Source: Dysosmobacter welbionis
GTDB lineage: Bacteria; Bacillota; Clostridia; Oscillospirales; Oscillospiraceae
Length of the DNA stretch: 64,000 bases
Assembly (NCBI RefSeq): GCF_005121165.3
Contig: NZ_CP034413.3
Location: forward strand, 248,001-312,000
Reading direction: 5' to 3'
The notes beneath the pieces were generated by a model that saw nothing but the letters and a program-made list of their open reading frames with translations, was not told the origin of the DNA and made no database searches. Numbering within the stretch: the first letter of the stretch is position 1; each line of letters starts with the position of its first letter. Positions 43,143 through 51,503 of this stretch are shown in pieces. The position numbers were made by a program, and so were the translations under genes.

Positions 43143-44335
43143 TGGACTACACCCACGAAATTCTCACGGCGATGGTGGATCGCTATGAACGCAGGAAAGG
43201 AACTTCTGCCCAGAACGGTAAGCCCCAGCGGGCGGTAACCTTTGATCTCGCAAAGTATTATCCCATATACCGGGACCACCTGAGCGAGGAGGAGCAGGCC
43301 ATTGACGATGCGGTGACGCGCCTTTCCAGTTGGCAGATGGTTGCCGCCCCCCGCAGTGCCCAGGGATACTACACCAAGATTACTCTGCGGCTGGACCACA
43401 TTCAGGAAATCTATGAATTTTTAGGGCGGAAACCAGCCCAGGAAACCCGGCAGGAGCAACTGCAGCTTCTATTGGATGCCCAGAGACAAAACCCGGATAC
43501 TCTCTCCAGCCGCTTCGCCGGAGAGCTGATGGCCGCACTGCAGGCAGGACGTTCACCGGGATACGGCCTTCAGGGGAATGTTGAGAAACTACGGGATGTT
43601 CTGCTGGCTCTGGAAAAAATCGGGCAGTTAAACAAAGAGACCTATGTGCGCAACTTTTCCGAGGCCGTATTCCATGACTCCAAGCACTTTCACTCTATTT
43701 CCGGGATTATCCGCAGTATTCTCTCCGATTTGACAGACCAGCCGGTAGAAAAGAAGCAGATCCTGGAATATTACAATCTTTTGGAAAATCCAACCTACCT
43801 CTATTTGAAAGGAGGCTGGATATTGGAGTTTCCGGACTCATGTATCCGTGTTACTGATCTTCCAGGTGGTATCGGTTTGACCTCTGACGGTTTGAGTGCC
43901 ATACGGTCTGTCCTTTTGGAGCCCCGGACAGTCATTACCGTAGAAAACCTCACTACCTATCACGACATTCCCTCAGACGATCGAGCCGTTTTATATCTGG
44001 GTGGTTTCCCAAATTCCGCACGGGCAAGTTTTCTTCGTATGGTTTACGCTTCCAAACCGGATGCTGTTTATCTGCATTATGGAGATCTGGATCCATACGG
44101 TCTTTTGATACTGGAAAACCTGAAACAAAAAACCGGAATTCCATTTGCCGCTTCAGGAATGGATCTTGCTACCCTGCAAGCTTGTTTCCAGGCAGGACAT
44201 TACCGTCCGCTGACCGCAGAAGATCGGAAAGTCATGCAGTCACCTATGCTCTGTGCCTACCGGGAAATATTTGCCTTCATGCAGGCACATAACTGTAAAG
44301 CGGAGCAGGAATCTCTCTCTGCAATGAAATTATAA
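43139..44335 (+). CDS. jetD: JetD, Wadjet plasmid-cleaving nuclease (DUF2220/TOPRIM)
   Basis: 398 residues. JetD is the topoisomerase VI A-like nuclease that cuts the plasmid once the motor stalls. The C-terminal TOPRIM-like core is visible: VITVENLTTYH with the catalytic Glu, then YLHYGDLDPYGLLILENL with the DxD pair. The N-terminal part has a winged-helix look (DHIQEIYEFLGRK). Start is ATGATGG at 43139, overlapping jetC. It closes the operon; the right 248-bp repeat begins 115 bases later. Confidence 0.92.
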   Translation: MMDYTHEILTAMVDRYERRKGTSAQNGKPQRAVTFDLAKYYPIYRDHLSEEEQAIDDAVTRLSSWQMVAAPRSAQGYYTKITLRLDHIQEIYEFLGRKPAQETRQEQLQLLLDAQRQNPDTLSSRFAGELMAALQAGRSPGYGLQGNVEKLRDVLLALEKIGQLNKETYVRNFSEAVFHDSKHFHSISGIIRSILSDLTDQPVEKKQILEYYNLLENPTYLYLKGGWILEFPDSCIRVTDLPGGIGLTSDGLSAIRSVLLEPRTVITVENLTTYHDIPSDDRAVLYLGGFPNSARASFLRMVYASKPDAVYLHYGDLDPYGLLILENLKQKTGIPFAASGMDLATLQACFQAGHYRPLTAEDRKVMQSPMLCAYREIFAFMQAHNCKAEQESLSAMKL

Positions 44336-44450
44336 CTGCCGCCCTGGTATCCATAGGTCGGAGGCAACTTGCAAGGCAGACCGTTCTCTCTTGTTGTACG
44401 GTTTATTCTGATACTATTATTTTTTTCTAATCGCTTTTAATGAGTTCTAG

Positions 44451-44698
44451 TCCCAAAGAGGTTTCCGGAATTTTTTATAGGCGTTTATATTGCTTTATAG
44501 TCATTTCCGCTTCAAATCAGTTACTTTCCATCGCTCTTGTTTCCGCTGTTTCCGTGTATTCCAGCTCTGTCTGTGGTCTTACATGTGGTCAGCGGAAAAG
44601 TTTCGGCCAGAATCCATGACCCACGGTGATACTCTAGGCGGTACAGTTTACCTCAAAGTTTGAAAAAATGGTACCTCTGTCTTGAAAAACATACAAGA
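44451..44698 (+). repeat. 248-bp direct repeat, right copy, flanking Wadjet (att-like)
   Basis: Same orientation and length as 37160-37407. It begins TCCCAAAGAGGTT, then TTTTTTATAGGCGTTTATA, and shares long stretches (TCCGTGTATTCCAGCTCTGT; AGCGGAAAAGTTTCGGCCAG; TTTACCTCAAAGTTTG) with scattered substitutions. The two copies enclose jetABCD and nothing else. Confidence 0.85.
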
Positions 44699-44906
44699 GA
44701 TCTGGACGCACATAAAGTTCCACCCGAAGAGACAAATTACAGCGTCATTGCCAAGGGGCCAAGGTGACCCGGCATACGGTATCCAAACCCTATGAGATGA
44801 TTCAAAAGATGCCGGGAATCCAGGAAACCGCTTTCCCTTACTTTGCTGAATTGCCAGGCAGAACCGCGTATGATATGATGGCAACAGAAAGCGAGGAGGT
44901 GCTGTC
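44699..44906 (+). other. Gene debris after the Wadjet cassette
   Basis: Two short frames read like the end of an older gene: DAHKVPPEETNYSVIAKGPR followed by a stop, and in a shifted frame RHTVSKPYEMIQKMPGIQET then AFPYFAELPGRTAYDMMATE. They join smoothly if one frameshift is allowed. The family is not recognised. GAGGAGG at 44893 appears to be the ribosome site of the next (broken) gene. Confidence 0.4.
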
Positions 44907-45117
44907 ATGCCCGTATGGATGTCACTCAAATGCCCTTTGCAAAGCTCTATCCTCTGCTGGTGGCAAAAGCGGAGCGGAAAGGCCGCACGCGAGAAGAGGT
45001 GGACCAGGTCACAACCTGGCTCACCGGCTACACCGCCGGAGACATCGCCCGTCTGGAACAGTCCACGGTCAGTTACGGTGACTTCTTTCTGAACGCTCCG
45101 GTTCTAAAACCCAATCG
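44907..45117 (+). pseudogene. DUF2200 protein, 5' frameshift and 3' truncation
   Basis: The frame from 44915 reads MDVTQMPFAKLYPLLVAKAE, then KKGRT-like KGRTREEVDQVTTWLTGY, and DFFLNAPVLKPNRT, matching the first two thirds of DUF2200 proteins (function unknown). The ATG with the well-placed Shine-Dalgarno (44907) is in another frame, so a base was gained or lost near 44912. After PNRT the sequence passes directly into the reversed end of a serine recombinase fragment; the last third of DUF2200 is absent. Both genes are cut at the same junction. Confidence 0.75.
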
Positions 45118-45849
45118 CACAATTCAACATCCGGTCAATGGTGGAGGTGCTCCTCTCCGTTTTTCCGGTGACCGTCTTGATGCCGTGAGATTCCAGATAC
45201 TTTTTATCTTCCGGACGCCGTTTCCCTGGATGTAGAGGTCAAAAATCTTTCGGATGATCTCGGCCTCCTCCAGTACGATCTGCAGCACTCCATTCGGCCC
45301 CTTAGTATAGCTCAGAAACTGTATGTAATTCAAAATGGTTTTCCCGCTCCGCATGCGATTCTGAATGCCAAACTTAATGTTCTCGCTGCGAGTTTGGCTC
45401 TCCACTTGTGCAGAGGCAGCATACAGATCGATCACGCTGTCTGGCGGCTTCATGGTAAAGATACCTCCTAACTCAATGTAAATTCCTACGTTCATTTATT
45501 TCAGCTTTCTGATTGTGCTAATAGCTTCCCGGGCATCTCTTCCAAAGCGGCTGAGCGATTTGACAAGGATCAAATGGATCTTCCCTCTCCGGCAGCCTCT
45601 CAGGATCTTCCGATAGCCTGAGCGGTTTTTCGTGTGCAATCTCGACGCTTGGTCCGCGCAAACAGCCACGAATCGCCACAAGGGATTACTCTGAATGAAA
45701 GCTGTATAATACGCGATCTGGTTTTCCAGGCTTGAATTTTGTTCCTCCTGATTCGTGCTGGTACGGCAATAGGTTGCCCCCCGCAACTGCTGATTCCAAA
45801 TAGGGTGGTCCTCCTGCGTCTGCGGGATCTCAATCACATGTTGAAACAT
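45118..45849 (-). pseudogene. Large serine recombinase, broken copy
   Basis: The N-terminal resolvase domain (ATYCRTSTNQEEQNSSLENQ, catalytic Ser in RTSTNQ; LVKSLSRFGRDARE) runs from 45849 to 45496, where a TAA interrupts it. Reading continues as MNVGIYIELGGIFTMKPPDS, SENIKFGIQNRMRSGKTILN and IVLEEAEIIRKIFDLYIQG, the recombinase domain, and then shifts frame (YLESHGIKTVTGK in the other frame). It ends at TIDRMLN, joined to the DUF2200 remnant. So it has a stop, a frameshift and a 3' deletion. It is the larger of two fragments of the same gene that flank the CBASS operon. Confidence 0.85.
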
Positions 45850-45953
45850 AAGAACCCCTCCATGATACATACTGTCGATCAGTTTATCATGGAGGGGTAG
45901 AAAATGAAAAAGCTACATTTCAGTTCAAGGAACTAAAATATAGCTTTTAACAT
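45622..45953 (+). repeat. 332-bp direct repeat, left copy, flanking CBASS
   Basis: Covers the first part of the broken serine recombinase plus its upstream hairpins (CCCCTCCATGATA/TATCATGGAGGGG at 45866-45896, and the A/T-bordered AGCTACATTT...TAGCT hairpin at 45910-45946). The copy at 51095-51426 has identical length and orientation. In the second hairpin, changes between copies are compensatory (CTACAT/ATATAG against CTGCAT/ATGCAG). Confidence 0.85.
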
Positions 45954-46038
45954 GTATTGTGCGACTATTATAGATGTCGCTTGAGAGCCTTTATTCATTA
46001 GATCTAAAAAAATAGATCTAAAAAGTATAATGGTAGCA

Positions 46039-46542
46039 TTAGTTATTATTTATTTCATAGAGTTCTATCTCTTGTTCCTTTACATATACCCCAATATACT
46101 GAAGCCAGTTGGATGAGCTACCTCCGATGACCAACAAAATTGGTTCTGGACATCCTAGGTCTTCGTCTTTAGATAAATTGACCATTGTTTTCAAATCTAG
46201 TGCAGATGGCTTAGGAGAAGCATTGGGATGATAATGCCACTCCCCTAAATAATATTGCTGCTTTTGCCACGCTCTTTTTAGCTTCGTAATAATGCCCCGC
46301 GTACTCCGTACGAATGAACACAAAGTTTGCTTGGATTCTGCTGGAGCTCCTGTTATAGTGGTTATTTCTGCCCATTTCAAATCATCAGAGTATCTGCCGA
46401 TGAGGATTCCGCCTGTCTCATAAGGATATGAATTCATACATAAACTATGAATATACTCTAGCTCCTGATCCGGCAACTTAACACCATAGCTTCCATTAAA
46501 GCTCTCGTAATATTTAAAGGTCTCAATTTTCTCGATATTCAT
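46039..46542 (-). CDS. cap3: Cap3, JAB/JAMM peptidase of type II CBASS
   Basis: 167 residues. Cap3 is the deubiquitinase-like metalloprotease that reverses the conjugation of the CD-NTase by Cap2. The JAMM motif is complete: the Glu in YETGGILIGRY, then GEWHYHPNASPKPSALDLKTM with HxH, Ser and Asp. The ATG at 46542 overlaps the end of cap2; an upstream TTG at 46554 is possible. No strong Shine-Dalgarno is seen, so translation is probably coupled. It is the last gene of the operon. Confidence 0.9.
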   Translation of the reverse strand: MNIEKIETFKYYESFNGSYGVKLPDQELEYIHSLCMNSYPYETGGILIGRYSDDLKWAEITTITGAPAESKQTLCSFVRSTRGIITKLKRAWQKQQYYLGEWHYHPNASPKPSALDLKTMVNLSKDEDLGCPEPILLVIGGSSSNWLQYIGVYVKEQEIELYEINNN

Positions 46543-48412
46543 ATTGTTTCTCAATCAATCGCAGGCCATTAAAAAGTCCATCTTCAGTCTGTGTTTCATA
46601 GATTAATGAGATCCCTTTTTCTGTTGAATTTTGTACAAAAGCTTCTAATGCCTTGACTGTGGTACAAGCGGCAAACCACATATCATCTGCCCTGGCAGGA
46701 AATAATGGATGCCAGCAGCCAATGCCATCCCGAGGAAGCGCATCTAGATTAAAATCATTGGAATCTTTTTGAAAATATGGTTCGACTAAATTAAGAAAAT
46801 TTTCAAAGTGAGGCAGTTTTGTCCTTTGAATATTAATATACAGTCGTTTTGCACCAAGTCCAACAGAACTTGAGCAGAATACAATTTTTCGCTTCCACTC
46901 TGTTGCAGATAATAACGCCAATACTTGATCCTCGCCAGTGGAATCAATGATAATATCAAAACTGCTCAAGTCTGGTACTAATGCCCCAGTTTCATCTATA
47001 TCTAAATACCTTTCTGCATAAGTAGTGTGAATGTTAGGGTCAATATTCGTTAACCTTTTAGCTACAAGTTTACTTTTGGACTGATAAAGATCTGTCATAC
47101 ATAAAGTATGACGGCAAAGATTTCCCATTTCTAAAGCATTTCCATCGATACAGGTGAGTTGTGTTGCCCCAGCACGAGTCAACAGTTCTGCAATAGAAGC
47201 GCCCAAGCTACCGAGCCCAATCATAACTATACGCTGATTCGCAAGCCTATTTGCAAGCTTTCCACGCCCCTTAATCGTGCGTGCGCTCCAGTTTTCGCTG
47301 CGAATCCATGATAGTTCCATACTATCCAGGAATATCTTTGCTTTGTCATTCATCCACCAGCCCGCTTCACTCGGGCGGTAGCCTTTTCTTGCTCCGTAAG
47401 TCTGAGGAATGCTAAGTCGCTTGCCAGAATGAAAAACTCTATTTGTATATTTTCCGCAGGATAGAGCAGGAAGCTCTATAGCCTGCCAAGTCATCTCGTG
47501 GGAATCTTCACCGATATGTGCTGGGATTGGAAAACCAACCAAAAGCAGATGCCGCCTCCCATCTCTGGCTTTGGGGGCAAATGATTTCAAAATGGCCAGC
47601 AAATCAATGCCCTGATTAGTGCATATCTGCTTCAACTGACATAGGTTAGTGGGAACTTGCCAGTTATTAATAACTGGTACTTCTTTTAATCTGATCCAAA
47701 GTGCATTTTCATAGTTTTTTTCCCTTATTGCCGTTCCCCAAACCGGTTGATAGATTACCTTCTGAGAATCAATGGAGCGAAAGCTCCGAATCATTGCTAT
47801 GGATTGCTCTGATGAAAGTTGCCTACGAACGATTCTTGCAATTCCACAACGCTCATCCGTACTTTCCCAGATCATCATGGAAACACAATCCTCTTGAAAA
47901 GCAAAGACTGTCTGTATATGAGAGACTGGAAAATCTGGTAACTCAAAGGCATCCCCATTTTTTATTAATCTCTCTTCTGCAGCCGCACGGAGCCACAAAA
48001 CAGCTCTTTGCATATTCCAAAAGAGCCGTTCATCAACTGTGAACGGCTCTTTTTCAGGAACGCGGATGCCAAGAGTCTGATCAATAAGATCAACACAGAG
48101 TTTTCCTTTACGCCACAAATGGTTTTCTTCCTCAAAAGCATTGATCGATTGATGTGGAAATGTATTTGTTATACTATTTTTGCAGCTCGGATATATAGCA
48201 ATAGTTCCAAAGGGATAAACAGTTTCCGCAGTAACAAACCATTCTGTTACTCTGGGAATATCTTTGCCATCATGGTCCAAACAAACCCTAATGTGAAGAT
48301 AAAAACGTTTTGTAACTACATCCCAAGTCCAATCTTTCAGCAAAATTATTTCTGGTATTTCTTCAATCCGGCGCCGCCCGCGTCGCAAATTCTCAGTTGG
48401 ATTCTGACTCAT
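46523..48412 (-). CDS. cap2: Cap2, E2-E1 fusion ubiquitin-transferase-like protein of type II CBASS
   Basis: 629 residues. Cap2 conjugates the C-terminus of the CD-NTase to targets and so primes signalling. The N-terminal E2-like domain has GTIAIYPSCKNSITNTFPHQ and the candidate catalytic Cys in RKGKLCVDL at about 107-114. The E1/ThiF-like domain begins VMIGLGSLGASIAELLTRAG (nucleotide-binding glycines), then TCIDGNALEMGNLCRH, and a candidate E1 Cys in WFAACTTVKALE. The ATG overlaps the stop of the CD-NTase gene (ATGA), and its end overlaps cap3. Confidence 0.9.
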   Translation of the reverse strand: MSQNPTENLRRGRRRIEEIPEIILLKDWTWDVVTKRFYLHIRVCLDHDGKDIPRVTEWFVTAETVYPFGTIAIYPSCKNSITNTFPHQSINAFEEENHLWRKGKLCVDLIDQTLGIRVPEKEPFTVDERLFWNMQRAVLWLRAAAEERLIKNGDAFELPDFPVSHIQTVFAFQEDCVSMMIWESTDERCGIARIVRRQLSSEQSIAMIRSFRSIDSQKVIYQPVWGTAIREKNYENALWIRLKEVPVINNWQVPTNLCQLKQICTNQGIDLLAILKSFAPKARDGRRHLLLVGFPIPAHIGEDSHEMTWQAIELPALSCGKYTNRVFHSGKRLSIPQTYGARKGYRPSEAGWWMNDKAKIFLDSMELSWIRSENWSARTIKGRGKLANRLANQRIVMIGLGSLGASIAELLTRAGATQLTCIDGNALEMGNLCRHTLCMTDLYQSKSKLVAKRLTNIDPNIHTTYAERYLDIDETGALVPDLSSFDIIIDSTGEDQVLALLSATEWKRKIVFCSSSVGLGAKRLYINIQRTKLPHFENFLNLVEPYFQKDSNDFNLDALPRDGIGCWHPLFPARADDMWFAACTTVKALEAFVQNSTEKGISLIYETQTEDGLFNGLRLIEKQYEYREN

Positions 48413-49502
48413 CCAAACCTCCCAACAGGAACGCCCTTACTTTCCTGTACTCTCGGAGTAAATCCTCCGTTTTTTCTATAATAGGATGGAAATTCATCGC
48501 AATCTTTGAAGAAAGATTTCCAAAGGTTAACACTCTCTTCTATATCAGCGCTATCATAAGCTGCTCTAGCAAGTCTTGCACCGCCGCAAACCGCCTTATA
48601 GAAAGTGTCATAATCCTCATCTGAGAGCATCTCAAATACGTCATGCTCAGGAACCCCCGGTCTGGGAGGAATGGCTTTTTAGGATAACATTCCGCAATGC
48701 ACTCCAAGGTTCCGACGATGCCCTCTGCAACACTTGTGATTCCATCTGGACAACACTCTCCCACAAAATGTTCCAACGGATAGCTTTTCGGATGCTTGAG
48801 GCTAGGTAGTTCCAATCGTCGCCACCATTTGATCGCTTTAACTACATTTACATAATTACCTTTGCAAATTTGATTTTTTCTCTTGGTCCAACGGATCTGC
48901 TCTAAAGGATGCGTTCGATACCATTGATTTTCGACATTATCTGGAATCAGTAAAGGCTCCGCCCTCCATTGTTGGCCAGTAGAATCACTTTCGAAAAATC
49001 TTTCCAGTGAATCTAAGCGGTAATTTTCCAAAAGTGACTGCTGATAGCCCGAGAGATCATCGACTGTGAATGCGGATGAAAGGCCAGCACATTCAATGGC
49101 CCTTTTCACCTCTTCGCTGGGAGCTGCGGTAATTACTAGATCCATATCTACTTCGGGCAAAGAAATACCGATCGAACGCTTTTGCTGTTCGTAGTTCTGA
49201 TAGTACTTCTTTACAAAGGGTGTAATTATGGCAAATGCTTCTTGGGCAGAAACGGTATCATGATCAATATTAGTAACTACAATTACATCTACATCCACCT
49301 TTTTTCCTGGTGCTGGTTTAATACAAGTTGACCTAGCATAGCTACCCTGTAAAAAACTTTCAACGAGTAAATCTTTTGTAAGGTCATCAGATTTGAGTTG
49401 TTCTCGAAGCTCGGTGTGTGCGGAGATCAACGCTTTTTTCAAACTGTCAGGTAGCCGAATATTAGTCAAGAAATCCTGAAAATAAGTTTGTATTGCGCTC
49501 AT
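48409..49502 (-). pseudogene. cdnD: CD-NTase (clade D-like) of CBASS, frameshifted in a G run
   Basis: The cyclic-oligonucleotide synthase that signals phage infection to Cap4. Motifs: GSYARST at 53-59, DVDVIVV with the Asp pair at 70 and 72, and the third Asp in EVDMDLVI. The first frame stays in register to KKPFLPDRG, then turns into an unrelated tail. The other frame continues GVPEHDVFEMLSDEDYDTFY and ends VPVGRFG, with its TGA overlapping the cap2 ATG as expected for coupled genes. The switch falls at five G residues (minus strand; 48654-48658) where six would restore a 364-residue protein. The lesion may be a real mutation or an assembly error. Confidence 0.85.
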
Positions 49503-50899
49503 TCAAGTCCTCCTTTCCCGTCAAACTGAATGGACGGTATGTAAGAGCAGTTGCCTCGTTGTTCAAAATCATATTCGTACAGAATACACTTTCCAAATGG
49601 ACGGGATACTTGCCCAAGATGAAACATAAACGCATTAGGCGCGGCAGCAAAAATATGGAGATATGCTCGCCTTTCAACGGTGCTTCGTCCTGCCAATGCG
49701 GCATAAACTTCCATTGCCAGTTTTGAGGAGTGGGTGCCATTTTGAATAGAAAAGCCAGTGCTACCTGTGTCCTCTGGTGAGAAATTAATAATCCGTCCAA
49801 CGTGAACCCCCTGTTCTTTCAGGTATCGCTCCACATCAGAGCAAATATTGTGCCTCACGTTGAGGATAAGCGCGGTGTCAAATGTATCTTCATCTCTTGC
49901 TATATGTTCTACCTTCCAATTCTGATATTGGGTTCGATCGCATTTGTCAAATTCCCATATTTCTGGTCCCAAAATTGTTTTTTGAACAGGACAAATATCC
50001 ACACCGGATTTAGTATCAAAAACACGACCTGCAGCAAAAGCGATGGAACCATGGGCTTCCAGCATAATTTGGTAAGCTTGCTGCACCTCTGTATTTTCTC
50101 TCAAAAAATCTTGAACAGGCTTACCGATATCAACCGTCCAGTCAAAATCCGGTTTCAAAAATCTACCTTCAAATTTGTCTTGTAAATCTAACAGAATTGA
50201 CGTCTCTTGGGTAAGTCTTTCAGAACCTCTTGAAAAACACAAAATTCCAATTGCTTTTCGTACCTTGGTGTACTTCTTGATAATTAATTCGATTCGCTTG
50301 TTCAACTCCAGGCTGAAAATTGTTCGATCGGTATAGCCATCTTTTGTTGATTGAAGAAGTTCCTCCTCAACCATTGCGTCCACAAGTAAAGATACTTGGG
50401 GATGCTCCAAGGAATGTCCACTATCATATGCATATTTCCAAAGAGCCTCTCGAACAAGGCTCTTCAAACTATCTGGATCGAATGGCAACACTTTAAAATC
50501 CACATTAATATCTTTTAGTAATTGAGTTTCAAATTTTTCTAACTGTTTTTTACCTGTTGCATCCAACTTACCCGTTTGAAACTTGGTAATAGCGTTCATA
50601 AAATCCACAGCTGATACCGCACAATTTCCGATTAAAACCAAGCAATACCGCTGGCAGGGATAATCAGTGATGATATCTTTTAACCACTTAGAAATATCGC
50701 CCTTTGAAAAAGAGTTGACCGTCGATTTAACTTGGATCGCATCTGTAATTGTATCTGCGCTCTTTAAAGCAATATCTACCTTGTCACCTTCTGTTGGAAA
50801 TTCAATGTAAATCCTATCCCAATCATTTCGCCTTAATGCTTCTAGAACAGCAACAATCCCTTGATATAGATAACCTCTGCCGCCTTCTTTTCCGCCCAT
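49499..50899 (-). CDS. cap4: Cap4, SAVED-domain nuclease effector of CBASS
   Basis: 466 residues. Cap4 binds the cyclic oligonucleotide through SAVED and then degrades DNA. The N-terminal nuclease has the start MGGKEGGRGYLYQGIVAVLE, then YIEFPTEGDKVDIALKSA and AIQVKSTVN: the D-QxK form of the PD-(D/E)XK core. The SAVED domain fills the second half (HGSIAFAAGRVFDTKSGVDI, then LILNVRHNICSDVERYL and HLGQVSRPFGKCILYEYDFE). It starts the operon 50 bases after a good promoter and overlaps the CD-NTase by four bases. SAVED effectors commonly go with clade D synthases, in agreement with the neighbour. Confidence 0.9.
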   Translation of the reverse strand: MGGKEGGRGYLYQGIVAVLEALRRNDWDRIYIEFPTEGDKVDIALKSADTITDAIQVKSTVNSFSKGDISKWLKDIITDYPCQRYCLVLIGNCAVSAVDFMNAITKFQTGKLDATGKKQLEKFETQLLKDINVDFKVLPFDPDSLKSLVREALWKYAYDSGHSLEHPQVSLLVDAMVEEELLQSTKDGYTDRTIFSLELNKRIELIIKKYTKVRKAIGILCFSRGSERLTQETSILLDLQDKFEGRFLKPDFDWTVDIGKPVQDFLRENTEVQQAYQIMLEAHGSIAFAAGRVFDTKSGVDICPVQKTILGPEIWEFDKCDRTQYQNWKVEHIARDEDTFDTALILNVRHNICSDVERYLKEQGVHVGRIINFSPEDTGSTGFSIQNGTHSSKLAMEVYAALAGRSTVERRAYLHIFAAAPNAFMFHLGQVSRPFGKCILYEYDFEQRGNCSYIPSIQFDGKGGLE

Positions 50900-50940
50900 A
50901 ATACGCCTTTCTATTTATTGAAAGAGTACAACCAACTGAT

Positions 50941-50977
50941 TACAATATATTGTACGAAGAGGTGGTAATAAAGTCAA
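50941..50977 (-). promoter_or_regulatory. CBASS promoter with a palindrome over the -10
   Basis: Minus strand: TTGACT (50977-50972), exactly 17 bases, TACAAT (50954-50949). The -10 lies inside a perfect 14-base palindrome, TACAATATATTGTA (50941-50954), a candidate operator. Confidence 0.7.
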
Positions 50978-51087
50978 CATATCAAGGAATTATTTACCAA
51001 TTATTAATAGTTTAAATAGAATGTGCTATACAACACATCATTCAATTATCAACTGCATGACTTTTACTTAATGTAAAAAATTACATT

Positions 51088-51322
51088 AGCCCGGGCGGTT
51101 TTGGGTGTGCTGTCCCGATGCCTGGCCGGCGTAAACAGCTGCAAACCGCCACTTGGGATTACTCTGAATGAAAGCTGTATAATACGCAATCTGTTTTTCC
51201 AGGCTTGAATTTTGTTTCTCCTGATTCGTGCTGGTACGGCAATAGGCTGCAACCCGCAGCTGCTGGTCTCAAATAGGATGGTCCTTCTGCGTATACGGGA
51301 TCTTGATCACATGTTGAAACAT
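51088..51322 (-). pseudogene. Serine recombinase N-terminal fragment (second copy)
   Basis: Starts MFQHVIKIPYTQKDHPI, then a TGA replaces the Trp present in the sister copy, and continues QQLRVAAYCRTSTNQEKQNS and YYTAFIQSNPKWRFAAVYAG. It breaks off after THTQNRPG-like sequence at about 51088. It is a close relative of the fragment at 45118-45849. Confidence 0.8.
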
Positions 51323-51426
51323 AAGAAGCCCTCCATGATACATACTGTCGACCAGTTTGTCATGAAGGGCGGGAAAATGAAAAAGCTGCATTTCGGTTCA
51401 AAGAACCAAAATGCAGCTTTTAACAT
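51095..51426 (+). repeat. 332-bp direct repeat, right copy, flanking CBASS
   Basis: Counterpart of 45622-45953, same orientation and length. It includes the recombinase start and its two upstream hairpins. The CBASS operon fills the whole space between the two copies. Confidence 0.85.
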
Positions 51427-51503
51427 AGTCTGAATGTCATTAAAGGATCTGTGGAAATCCAGTAATATCAATGGTTTGTAAGCAGTCGGCAAAAGGCTTC
51501 ATC

